DNA of 64,000 bases from Bolinopsis microptera (lineage: Eukaryota; Ctenophora; Tentaculata; Lobata; Bolinopsidae). The notes beneath the pieces were generated by a model that was not told the origin of the DNA, searched no databases, and saw only the letters and a program-made list of their open reading frames with translations. Positions 1-10,100 of the stretch are shown piece after piece (position 1 is the first letter of the stretch; each line of letters starts with the position of its first letter). The DNA lies in contig NC_087080.1 in the NCBI RefSeq assembly GCF_026151205.1, forward strand, positions 3,265,096 through 3,329,095. Reading direction: 5' to 3'. Both the position numbers and the translations under genes were made by a program.

Positions 1-2
1 CA

Positions 3-242
3 CCAGCTGCATTCAGTGGCACCTACTCAACAGCCGCAACTAGTGATACCTACCCACCAGCCGCAACCAGTGAAATCTACCCACCACACGGAACCGTTGG
101 AGGTAGGATATCTAACTTATCTGACCACTCACCACAAAGTTACAATGACCTCCCACCGCCAAGTTACAATGATGTCACCACAAGTGGTGGAGGAACTACT
201 CAACCAATGGCGGCTGGTTTGCAAAAACATCCTCATCAGTAA
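3..242 (+). CDS. 3' end of a PPxY-tailed membrane protein gene (first tandem copy, partial)
   Basis: The window opens inside the last exon. Reading from base 3 gives 79 residues and a TAA stop at 240-242. The product matches the C-terminal tail of the complete paralogue at 2161-3844: a Thr/Ser/Ala/Pro-rich stretch, then GTVG, LSDHSP, and a PPSYNDV motif near the end. PPxY is the known ligand of WW domains such as those of Nedd4-type ubiquitin ligases, so the tail may control trafficking or turnover; that role is inferred. This copy has one intact PPSY and one PQSY, whereas the paralogue has two PPSY. It also has far fewer GTHSSPAT-type repeats in the visible part. The signal peptide, ectodomain and membrane segment would lie left of the window. 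Confidence 0.7.
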   Translation, partial: PAAFSGTYSTAATSDTYPPAATSEIYPPHGTVGGRISNLSDHSPQSYNDLPPPSYNDVTTSGGGTTQPMAAGLQKHPHQ

Positions 243-1060
243 ACAAGATCAACCAGTGTTGACCCAGATGAGGTGATAGAAAACAGTTACAGAGTACGAA
301 CTAACGGACTTAATTAAATACTGTTAACAAAATAATAAGTTAATTTTTTATTATTATTAAGCTGATATTAATATTAAGTTATTATTAATAATTAACAAGC
401 ACCATGAGAGTAGATGTAGTTGAGTATTTTGATGTGAGTTGAGAGTGCTAGATCTATAATCTCAGTGCTGCTGACTCGGCCTGTTATCAGTATCCACAGC
501 ACTTGGAGCACTTTGTCAGAGATTACTCCTTCCATATCGTCCTCTGCCAGTCTGACATTTGTTTCACCAAATTTGTACACAAACTCGACGTGTTGCATCA
601 GAAGGGGCAAATTGAAATAATATTTATTGGAAACAGTACAAATAGTAGATAAAATGAAGGCTCCCGTTCATCACCTTTACAAATATCGTGGATCTATTCT
701 AATTGTGTAAATTAAAATTTGCTATACTTTGCACTGTCGAAATAAAGATTGTAAATGGATAATAATCCCTGTTTTTATAGCAACTCTCTCATTGCAGAAC
801 ACAAGTCAGAAATATTTAATACCATGACAAATCCAAAGGTCATGTGTTCGTATGGTCAAGTTATGATAATTATTCAGTTTGGAAAGAGAAATTGTAATCA
901 AGGTACGTAACTAAATATTATACAACCATGTTCTCAATTATTATTCTCTGCAACATAAATAGTTATTTTTGATGACACATTATTTGACTATTGAATTTCA
1001 TTGCATTGATTTAACTGTCCGCTAAATAAAGTACATTATTATCTTGAGACTTTAACCGCC
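243..1060. repeat. Tandem segmental duplication, copy 1 (3' flank of the PPxY gene)
   Basis: This stretch aligns base for base with about 3845-4672, with scattered substitutions and small indels. The match starts right after each gene's stop codon (TAAACAAGATCAAC). It runs through an AT-rich stretch, the USP9X-like fragment and a run beginning AACTCTCTCATTG. Gene and 3' flank were therefore duplicated together. From about 1061 to 2160 I see only AT-rich sequence with no supportable gene. Confidence 0.8.
392..610 (-). pseudogene. USP9X-like exon fragment, copy 1
   Basis: The minus-strand reading encodes 72 residues containing RLAEDD, EGV, KVLQVLW, IIDLALSTHIKILNY. From memory this matches the helical repeat region of the deubiquitinase USP9X/fat facets, which has the same spacing of RLAEDD, KVL..LW, DLALSAHIKILDY. 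Only this short internal piece is present. The catalytic domain is absent and the reading ends in TAA just after HIKILNY. No 3' splice site (AG) is visible at the upstream boundary. It lies antisense behind the PPxY gene and recurs at 4021-4240. I read it as a duplicated gene fragment, although a real exon of an unseen minus-strand gene is possible. Confidence 0.6.
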
Positions 1061-2160
1061 ATATCAAACCTTTGTAACATCACATCTCCGGCCCCAAATT
1101 ATAATTAAAAGTCCATAATTTCCGCCAGGCTTATCTCTGTTTAGAGGTCTGACATTCTGCGCCAAATAAAATAAACTTGTTTATAATTACCTAACGTCAA
1201 GGATTAGAAAGTGAGAGATGAAAAAGTGAGATTCCAAAATGTATCGCTTAGAATCTCACATCTATTCACAATTGCTTAGACTATGTAATGTAAATACGAA
1301 TTTAGAAGATTTATTAAAGATGTGAAATCTATTAAAATCAAATTATTGTATCAGAATTTTAATAATGATGTCTTAAATAAATATGTTAAAAAGTTCATAG
1401 AGGCTAATATAAACATCCGTGTACATATAAGTTTTGGGAGGTTTTAAAAACTAACATTTTTATCTAATTGCCCTTTTCTGTAACAATTCTTTCTGTAAAT
1501 ATTATATTTTTTTCTGTAAAATTAAAATTTTGAAAATTTGTTTTGATGAAGGAGCAAATTTGATATTTTACGCTTCTGAGTCATTCTTCAAATATCGTAT
1601 GTTTTGTTGTTATTTTGTTATTTTGCTATTATGTTATATTATGTTGATATTTGTTTTGATTTATTATTATTTGTTCTTTTGTTGTATCTTTGCATTAGTG
1701 TGTAATATAATTTTGGTGTTTAGTAAATTTTGTTTTCGTAGTTATCTTTATTCAGGACGTTACAGAAGGAATTGATTTAATGTAGTTGGAGGAGTCCTAA
1801 GTCTCCTCACGTCCGAAAATGGCGTTTCTCTTGTATCAAAAATGAATCACATTCTTGCTTCTCATTTGATCCTGACCTATGATTAGATTAATTTTAGGCA
1901 ACTTTCCAATGAGTTGAAATTTCGTCTCTTAAGGGGCTCTGAAAGGAAATAAAACTTGACATTGTGAAAACCTATTGGATATCTTAAGCCAGCCAGTATA
2001 GTTGTGAAGTTTTAAAGTTTAAAATTAAATAACTTAAAATCTTTTAGATGTTAATTTTTTCATTCTATGATAGCATTATGCCCGTCTTCGAACTATTGTC
2101 TATTAGTAATGCACAAATAAGTCACCCATACATGAATTTTAGAGCGTCTGTAGGGATTTC

Positions 2161-3844
2161 ATGGAAATCAGAGCAGCGATCTTATCTGTGATATGTCACA
2201 TGATTCTATCAGAATCAGCTGATCCGAAGAAGAAGACGACAGAATACATCGGATGTTACAAACATAATAGCACAACGTTTAGATGGGAGAATACAAGCGT
2301 CGTGATTAATGTTAACTTTACAACAGATGTATATCAGGAATGTCAAAGTAAAGCAAGAGTGCAAGGTTCGTCAAACATTTACACATATTTTATTTTATTT
2401 ACAGATTTATTCGCTTTTTCGTTCAATCATGTGTTTTGATTACCTTAATACAAGCTTACACTCTACAGCTGTGTGATTATCTACAGTAATACCCCAATTT
2501 AGGTGTAAAATCCGCGATAAATCGGGGTTTTAATTGTTTACAATATGTATGTTGATTGTTGAGCCCTATTTGGGGGAAGGAAATGCCCCCCCCCCCCCCC
2601 GGCGCCCTTATTCCTTAAAAACTCATTTTTGGAACATCTCTGCCCGATTAATAAATTTTTAACCTGTTTCAGGACACCATGTAGCTCAGTTTGAGTTCGA
2701 CGAACATCAACAACTATCGATCAGGTGCAAACCTGAAACTAAGATCAACATATATGAAGCTCTGCTCTTCGATCTTACTCCTGAATGCTTTGGTAGGTTA
2801 ATAAACATATTTATATTTTATATGTTTATAAAGAGTGTTACCGAGTTACGATTTCCTGTGCGTAACATCTTTTTAGTGTGCAGGTCTTCATTATCTTTCT
2901 CTAAAACTAGAATTATACTCCAATCTGATTTAATTATCAATTCAGGTAAAGAAATTGAAAACGTTACAACGTCAATTTACAACATGTGTTCCGCTGCGGA
3001 ACAGTGTCAAATATACGACCTTATAGAAGCAGACTACAATGTTGCAGATGGCTGTTACTACGAAAGGCTGAATATTACTTTTGGTTGTATGAACGACAGA
3101 TTGATCAAGTTAACTAGATTGACCAGAGGTACTGATGATCTGAATCCTTTTGATATAATATTATTAGCGTGCAGTCCTCTTTTGACGGTGTGTTGTGTAT
3201 GCACATGTTATTATGTTAATAAGGAGGACGAGGAGGACACCAACTCAACAGCTGCAACCAGTGGTACCCACTCATCACCTGCAACCAGTGGCACCTGGAG
3301 CACCTACTCATACCCATTACCTGCAACCAGAGGTACCTACTCATCACCTGCAACCGGTGGTACCCACTCATCACCTGCAACCGGTGGTACCCACTCATCA
3401 CCTGCAACCGGTGAAACCCACTCATCACCTGCAACCGGTGGTACCCACTCATCACCTGCAACCGGTGGTACCCACTCATCACCTGCAACCGGTGGTACCC
3501 ACTCATCACCTGCAACCGGTGGTACCCACTCATCACCTGCAACCGGAGGTACTTACCCATCACCTGCAACCAGAGGTACCTATTCATCATCATCAACCGG
3601 AGGTACCCACTCATCACCTGCAACCGGTGGCACCTACCCACCTGCCGCAACCGGTGGAATCTACCCACCACACGGAACCGTTGGAGCTAAGATATCTACC
3701 TTATCTGACCACTCTCCGCCAAGTTACAATGATGTCATTGACCTCCCACGGCTCCCACCGCCAAGTTACAATGATGTCACCACAAGTGGTGGAGGAACTA
3801 CTCTACCAATGACGGCTGGTTTGCAAAAACATCCTCATCAGTAA
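2161..3844 (+). CDS. Type I membrane protein with Thr/Ser/Pro repeats and PPxY tail (three exons)
   Basis: Exons at 2161-2365, 2673-2792 and 2946-3844 join with GT-AG introns, all phase 1, giving about 407 residues. Residues 1-20 form a hydrophobic signal peptide. The ectodomain has paired cysteines and several N-x-S/T sites, beginning EYIGCYKHNST and including CKPETKINIYEALLFDLTPEC and CSAAEQCQIYD. One membrane segment follows (FDIILLACSPLLTVCCVCTCYYV region), then an acidic stretch (NKEDEEDTN). The cytoplasmic tail holds about 14 nine-residue repeats (GTHSSPATG type). It ends with two PPSYND motifs, predicted to bind WW domains. The ectodomain family is not recognised; a WSC-like start (YIGCYK) is suggestive only. 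The start has no in-frame competitor with a signal peptide. A tandem paralogue lies to the left. Confidence 0.7.
3255..3655 (+). repeat. 27-bp coding minisatellite (GTHSSPATG repeats)
   Basis: About fourteen direct copies of a 27-base unit (consensus around GGTACCCACTCATCACC then TGCAACCGGT) lie inside exon 3 of the PPxY gene. Because 27 is divisible by three, copy-number changes keep the frame. Middle copies are nearly identical and edge copies diverged, as in a growing minisatellite. The other frames stay open too because of the periodicity, but those readings are not genes. Confidence 0.85.
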
Positions 3845-4672
3845 ACAAGATCAACTAGTGTTGACCCAGTTAAATAGATGACTTACCTCACCAAATTGAG
3901 GTGATAGAAAACAGTTACGGAGTACGGACTAACGGACTTAATTAAATACTGTACTAACAACATAATAAGTTAATTTTTATTATTATTAAGCTAATATTAA
4001 TATTAAGTTATTATTAATAATTAACAAGCACCATGAGAGTAGATGTAGTTGAGTATTTTGATGTGAGTTGAGAGTGCTAGATCTATAATCTCAGTGCTGC
4101 TGTCTCGGCCTGTTATCAGTATCCACAGCACTTGGAGCACTTTGTCAGAGATTACTCCTTCCTTATCGTCCTCTGCCAGTCTGACATTTGTTTCACAAAA
4201 TTTGTAAACAAACTGGACGTGTTGCATCCGAAAGTGCAAATTGAAATAATATTTATTGGAAACAGTAAATAGTAGATAAAATGAAGGCTCCCGTTCATCA
4301 CCTTTACAATATCGTGGATCTATTCTCAATGGGTAAATTAAAATTTGCGACATTATGCGAAATAAAGATTTTAAAAGGAATCCCTGTTTTTATAGCAACT
4401 CTCTCATTGAAGAAGACAAGTCAGAAATATTTAATACCATGACAAATCCAAAGGTCATGTGTTCGTATGGTCAAGTTATGATCATTATTCAGTTTGGAAA
4501 GAGAAATTGTAATCAAGGTACGTAACTAAATATTTAAATATTACACAACCATGTTCTCAAGTATTATTCTCTGCAACATACATAGTTATTTTTGATGACA
4601 CATTATTTGACTATTGAATTTCATTGCATTGATTTAACTGTTCGCTAAATAAATTACATTATTATCTTGAGA
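3845..4672. repeat. Tandem segmental duplication, copy 2
   Basis: This is the second copy of the 3' flank found at 243-1060. Similarity ends near CTTGAGACTTTA (about 4672), after which the two flanks differ. It contains the second USP9X-like fragment. Confidence 0.8.
4021..4240 (-). pseudogene. USP9X-like exon fragment, copy 2
   Basis: This is the partner of the fragment at 392-610, and most residues are unchanged (RLAEDDKEGVISDKVLQVLW, then IIDLALSTHIKILNY). The reading ends at the same stop. Differences such as MEGV/KEGV and RVSS/RDSS are few, so the duplication looks recent or the frame is constrained. The frame stays open upstream to about 4353, but that part shows no USP9X similarity and has no splice acceptor I can support. 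Confidence 0.6.
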
Positions 4673-5074
4673 CTTTATACTCCAGTAGCAGGGAGGGGTT
4701 GAGTGTGCACTTCGATGGCAGCATTATAGCATTTATTGAAGTTTTCCCTTAAATTTTGCTTCACGTACAACACGATTAATTACAATACCCTATTATTTTC
4801 AAGGTTCGTTGTGGGAATTTCCAAGGAAGCTAAATGGATATGGATTGGTTAAGACAACAAATCTACTGTGCACTGTCGACGTCGTTTACGTTTGAATTTG
4901 GAAGTAATTTATCTCTGGGGTGAGCATATAATTGGTTTCCCCGCTACCCTAAGCAAGAAATTCCACAGCCCCTTCCCCTTCCCCTCCCATTCCCTACCAC
5001 CAAAACTCCCGAAATCTTTAATAACTTTCCTACTAAGATATCTGAATCTCGGTCCGCTAAAGGTGGTAGATTGA

Positions 5075-5158
5075 ATGAGCGACAAGTTTGCCGATGCTTG
5101 TCTGATCACCATGGTTACGAGATGCAGTTTCAGAATCCAGCCAGTATCAGTCGAAGAG
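5075..5158 (+). CDS. Possible first coding exon (orphan)
   Basis: ATG at 5075 opens 28 codons (MSDKFADACLITMV...PVSVEE) and ends in phase 0 at a good donor (GAAGAG|gtatat). It could join the phase 0 exon at 5644-5748. No domain is recognised. This is a splice-signal-based guess. Confidence 0.25.
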
Positions 5159-5379
5159 GTATATATTGCTTAACCAATTGAAGTGGCTAGTGCTGCAGTA
5201 GTCATTCTTTTGTGTTTCAAGCCTCCTAGGTCTCTAAAATCGAGTAAGATTTATAAGCTGTCGTTTGCAGTGGTCTATTCTTTGGTAGATTGTATTTTAT
5301 GTTATACTTATAGTTGTAAAACTAGAGGTTATCTCTGTATAACTTATCAGTACCCTTTTCCCAATTGTGACACAGATAA

Positions 5380-5435
5380 CTGTGACACGGATGTGACACG
5401 GGTGTGACACGGGTGTGACACGGGTGTGACACAGA
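5380..5435 (+). repeat. 12-bp minisatellite (GTGTGACACGGG)
   Basis: About five direct copies of a GTGACACGGGTG-type unit, degenerate at the edges. Confidence 0.8.
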
Positions 5436-5643
5436 CAGCTATGATGATGTCAACCAGCTAAAATTATCAACCTGCCAGATTTACCCTTATTTGGATGCCC
5501 TTGATAAGTATTTCCAGAGGTTAGGTTTCTTTTCATACGGCTCATCATTTTTAATTCCAACCAATGATTTATAATTCAGTTAAAGATAATTGGATATTGA
5601 AAACTTGAAAAAAGGTAAATCAATAATGCTGCTCGTTTCTCAG

Positions 5644-5748
5644 GACACAATCCGAAATTTAAGCGACGCCTTAAATCCAGCTGAAATGATGGTACCAGCA
5701 CTTCCTATTTCTGCAATGCCAGGAATCTACTCAGCTCTATTCCACCAG
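5644..5748 (+). CDS. Possible internal coding exon (orphan, 35 residues)
   Basis: A pyrimidine-rich acceptor (CTCGTTTCTCAG) precedes 35 open codons (DTIRNLSDALNP...SALFHQ). A donor (CACCAG|gtgact) follows, so the exon is phase 0 on both sides. It could precede the TIR gene 1.4 kb downstream. However, no in-frame phase 0 acceptor exists at the TIR exon's 5' edge, so another exon would be needed between them. The family is unrecognised. Confidence 0.3.
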
Positions 5749-5790
5749 GTGACTAATTCATTGCATGGAATTATTTTTGTTTGGGTTTAG

Positions 5791-5954
5791 GGTTCTTTTG
5801 TGATAGTGTAAACGCGACAACTAGCGCTGGATGGCGGCAACTAGTGCTATCCAGCGCTAGTTGTTATCCAGCGCTGGATAACAACTAGCGCTGGATAGCG
5901 CTGGTTGTCGCCATCCAGCGCTAGTTGTCGCGTTTACACTATCGCAAAAGAACC
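5791..5954. mobile_element. 164-bp foldback MITE built from CCAGCGCTGG units
   Basis: The ends are inverted repeats of about 45 bases (GGTTCTTTTGTGATAGTG and its complement, with one or two mismatches). The interior is a nested palindrome made of repeated CTAGCGCTGGAT blocks. The whole can fold into a single long hairpin. No clear target duplication is visible, and no coding sequence. From 5955 to 7160 I see no gene, only AT-rich sequence with a short (CT)n run near 6940. Confidence 0.7.
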
Positions 5955-7160
5955 GGGTTGGTTAAAGTGCCTACTTGCTATACGTTGTAATTGTATATAT
6001 TTTATTACAGAAACGATAATTCGGACTAAGACACTGTTTAATAGCTATGTTTACGCGATTTTGTGAAAAGGTCTCTCTTTGTATCTGGCCGATATAGTTA
6101 CAATTTATATTTCCACTGTTTTAGATCAAGATGTTCCTGTGTTTCAATAATTATTTTGTTAACATGTATATTATGTGTTTCTCTGATTTTTTTCTTATAT
6201 AGTTATATCAATTTGTGTTAAACCACTAAAATATAAAATTAAAAACAAAATATTTCTTACGATGGTGATATGAAGAAGAATTAAATCAAAATCCTAATTC
6301 CAGAAAATCATAAATTCCTAAAACAATTAAAATAAAAGTTTTTCCATTGGATTTCTTTTTACATAATAACCCATATCTACTTCTCATAACCATATTATGT
6401 TCATTGGTTTGTACCTCCTTATATGGGCATCACGTGCTTAATCAAATTACAGAACACAAGTCAGCTCCTAATGTCCGGGATTGGTTTTCTTGGAAAATTA
6501 ACATCGATGTTATCACATCAGCTAACAAAATTAACAAATTACGAACTTAAAAGTTGAACATGAAAATTCATATTATCTTTTATATTGGGCCGTGTTTTAA
6601 CTGTTATATGATCAGTGCACTGTAATAGGTACATGTAATGAAACTACATACTAATATGATACTGTGACTAAGCTGCTACTATAGCAACGGGCAGATCACC
6701 AAGTATTCATAAGCCCTCCTATCTTATTGTGCACACACCGTTATGTTTTCCTGCTTAACAAAGTCAAAAGTTGCTATTCCAGTCTTTAATTTAAGTTTTG
6801 AGAACATGAAATTTTACTGTTTGTCTCCACAGCCTAACATGAACAATACGATCTTACATCATTGATATTTTATAAGCATGTAATTGTGCCAGTAACGTAA
6901 TGTGTACAGCAACAGGCAGTCATTACTTCATGAGCTCTCTCTCTCTCTCTCTCTTTCTTTGCTTTTTAAATTTTGACGTAATCAATTTTATGTTTCGGTT
7001 AGAGTATTCTTCCTTCATAATACTCCTTCATAATTCTCTTTAATCGAATGTTCATTATTATCACATCTTCGATTGTTTTGCTTTAATTATGTAGAAAGCC
7101 TTTCTTGATTCGTTGTAGATTCGATTGTTGCAGATTTTTGGATAAACTAGACTCAATACA

Positions 7161-10100
7161 ATGATTAAAAGGAGGGTGACCAGTAGAAACTATGAAGATA
7201 GCAGGACTGAATGTGAAATGAGGCAGATGGAAAGGAAGCACGTGATGCTGTCCTACCAGTGGGATTCTCAGGAAATAGTACTGAGGGTCTACAACAGCTT
7301 AACATCACTAGGGTACCGGGTCTGGATGGATATTATGGGAGGTAAGGGTTTACTATATCAATATCCATAAATTTCACCTCAAAAATAGGTATAAATCAAA
7401 ACGATTTAGTAAGTGAGCCGTACATTAACCGTTTTATGGTTCATTCACTTAAGGTTTTTTATATATAAAAGTAAAACTTCTAAGACGCCACCTGGCAGTA
7501 TTTTGTGTAGGGTATTTTCTACCGCACTTAATTCAGCTGATAACACCTACTTATCTGTGACCATATACATACCACGTTAGATTTGTTTGGAGAGGCGAAT
7601 CATACACAGTTTAACTTTAGGCTCTTAAATTCTTCGAATAAAATATCATCTTTAGAGAACTTCCTCAAATTATTTGTTAAATAGTCGTGTTGAAAGTATT
7701 AAAACACACACACACACCAGGTATAAGCGGAGGTAACATATTCGCCAGCATGGCACTTAACACACACACACCAGGTATAAGCGGAGGTAACATATTCGCC
7801 AGCATGGCACTTAACACACACATACCAGGTATAAGCGGAGGTAACATATTCGCCAGCATGGCACTTAACACACACACACCAGGTATAAGCGGAGGTAACA
7901 TATTCGCCAGCATGGCACTTAACACACACACACCAGGTATAAGCGGAGGTAACATATTCGCCAGCATGGCACTTAACACACACATACCAGGTATAAGCGG
8001 AGGTAACATATTCGCCAGCATGGCACTTAACACACACACACCAGGTATAAGCGGAGGTAACATATTCGCCAGCATGGCACTTAACACACACATACCAGGT
8101 ATAAGCGGAGGTAACATATTCGCCAGCATGGCACTTAACACACACACACCAGGTATAAGCGGAGGTAACATATTCGCCAGCATGGCACTTAACACACATA
8201 CACCAGGTATAAGCGGAGGTAACATATTCGCCAGCATGGCACTTAACACACACATACCAGGTATAAGCGGAGGTAACATATTCGCCAGCATGGCACTTAA
8301 CACACACATACCAGGTATAAGCGGAGGTAACATATTCGCCAGCATGGCACTTAACACACACACATACCAGGTATAAGCGGAGGTAACATATTCGCCAGCA
8401 TGGCACTTAACACACATACACCAGGTATAAGCGGAGGTAACATATTCGCCAGCATGGCACTTAACACACACATACCAGGTATAAGCGGAGGTAACATATT
8501 CGCCAGCATGGCACTTAACACACACATACCAGGTATAAGCGGAGGTAACATATTCGCCAGCATGGCACTTAACACACAGTACACACATACCAGGTATAAG
8601 CGGAGGTAACATATTCGCCAGCATGGCACTTAACACACACACACCAGGTATAAGCGGAGGTAACATATTCGCCAGCATGGCACTTAACACACACACACCA
8701 GGTATAAGCGGAGGTAACATATTCGCCAGCATGGCACTTAACACACACATACCAGGTATAAGCGGAGGTAACATATTCGCCAGCATGGCACTTAACACAC
8801 ACACATACCAGGTATAAGCGGAGGTAACATATTCGCCAGCATGGCACTTAACACACACACATACCAGGTATAAGCGGAGGTAACATATTCGCCAGCATGG
8901 CACTTAACACACACACACCAGGTATAAGCGGAGGTAACATATTCGCCAGCATGGCACTTAACACACACACACCAGGTATAAGCGGAGGTAACATATTCGC
9001 CAGCATGGCACTTAACACACACATACCAGGTATAAGCGGAGGTAACATATTCGCCAGCATGGCACTTAACACAGACATACCAGGTATAAGCGGAGGTAAC
9101 ATATTCGCCAGCATGGCACTTAACACACACACATACCAGGTATAAGCGGAGGTAACATATTCGCCAGCATGGCACTTAACACACACATACCAGGTATAAG
9201 CGGAGGTAACATATTCGCCAGCATGGCACTTAACACACATACACACCAGGTATAAGCGGAGGTAACATATTCGCCAGCATGGCACTTAACACACACACAC
9301 CAGGTATAAGCGGAGGTAACATATTCGCCAGCATGGCACTTAACACACACATACCAGGTATAAGCGGAGGTAACATATTCGCCAGCATGGCACTTAACAC
9401 ACACACACCAGGTATAAGCGGAGGTAACATATTCGCCAGCATGGCACTTAACACACACACACACCAGGTATAAGCGGAGGTAACATATTCGCCAGCATGG
9501 CACTTAACACACACACACACCAGGTATAAGCGGAGGTAACATATTCGCCAGCATGGCACTTAACACACACACACACCAGGTATAAGCGGAGGTAACATAT
9601 TCGCCAGCATGGCACTTAACACACACATACCAGGTATAAGCGGAGGTAACATATTCGCCAGCATGGCACTTAACACACACACACCAGGTATAAGCGGAGG
9701 TAACATATTCGCCAGCATGGCACTTAACACACACACATACCAGGTATAAGCGGAGGTAACATATTCGCCAGCATGGCACTTAACACACACATACCAGGTA
9801 TAAGCGGAGGTAACATATTCGCCAGCATGGCACTTAACACACACACACCAGGTATAAGCGGAGGTAACATATTCGCCAGCATGGCACTTAACACACACAC
9901 ACACACCAGGTATAAGCGGAGGTAACATATTCGCCAGCATGGCACTTAACACACACACACCAGGTATAAGCGGAGGTAACATATTCGCCAGCATGGCACT
10001 TAACACACACATACCAGGTATAAGCGGAGGTAACATATTCGCCAGCATGGCACTTAACACACACACATACCAGGTATAAGCGGAGGTAACATATTCGCCA

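Noticed and set aside
1530-1775. 81-residue hydrophobic frame
   Set aside because: Composition (Phe, Leu, Tyr, Cys) is that of a T-rich stretch; no conservation in the tandem duplicate.
4868-5112. Overlapping 67-68 residue frames on both strands
   Set aside because: No recognisable domain and no splice context; low-complexity Pro/Ser stretch from a pyrimidine-rich tract.
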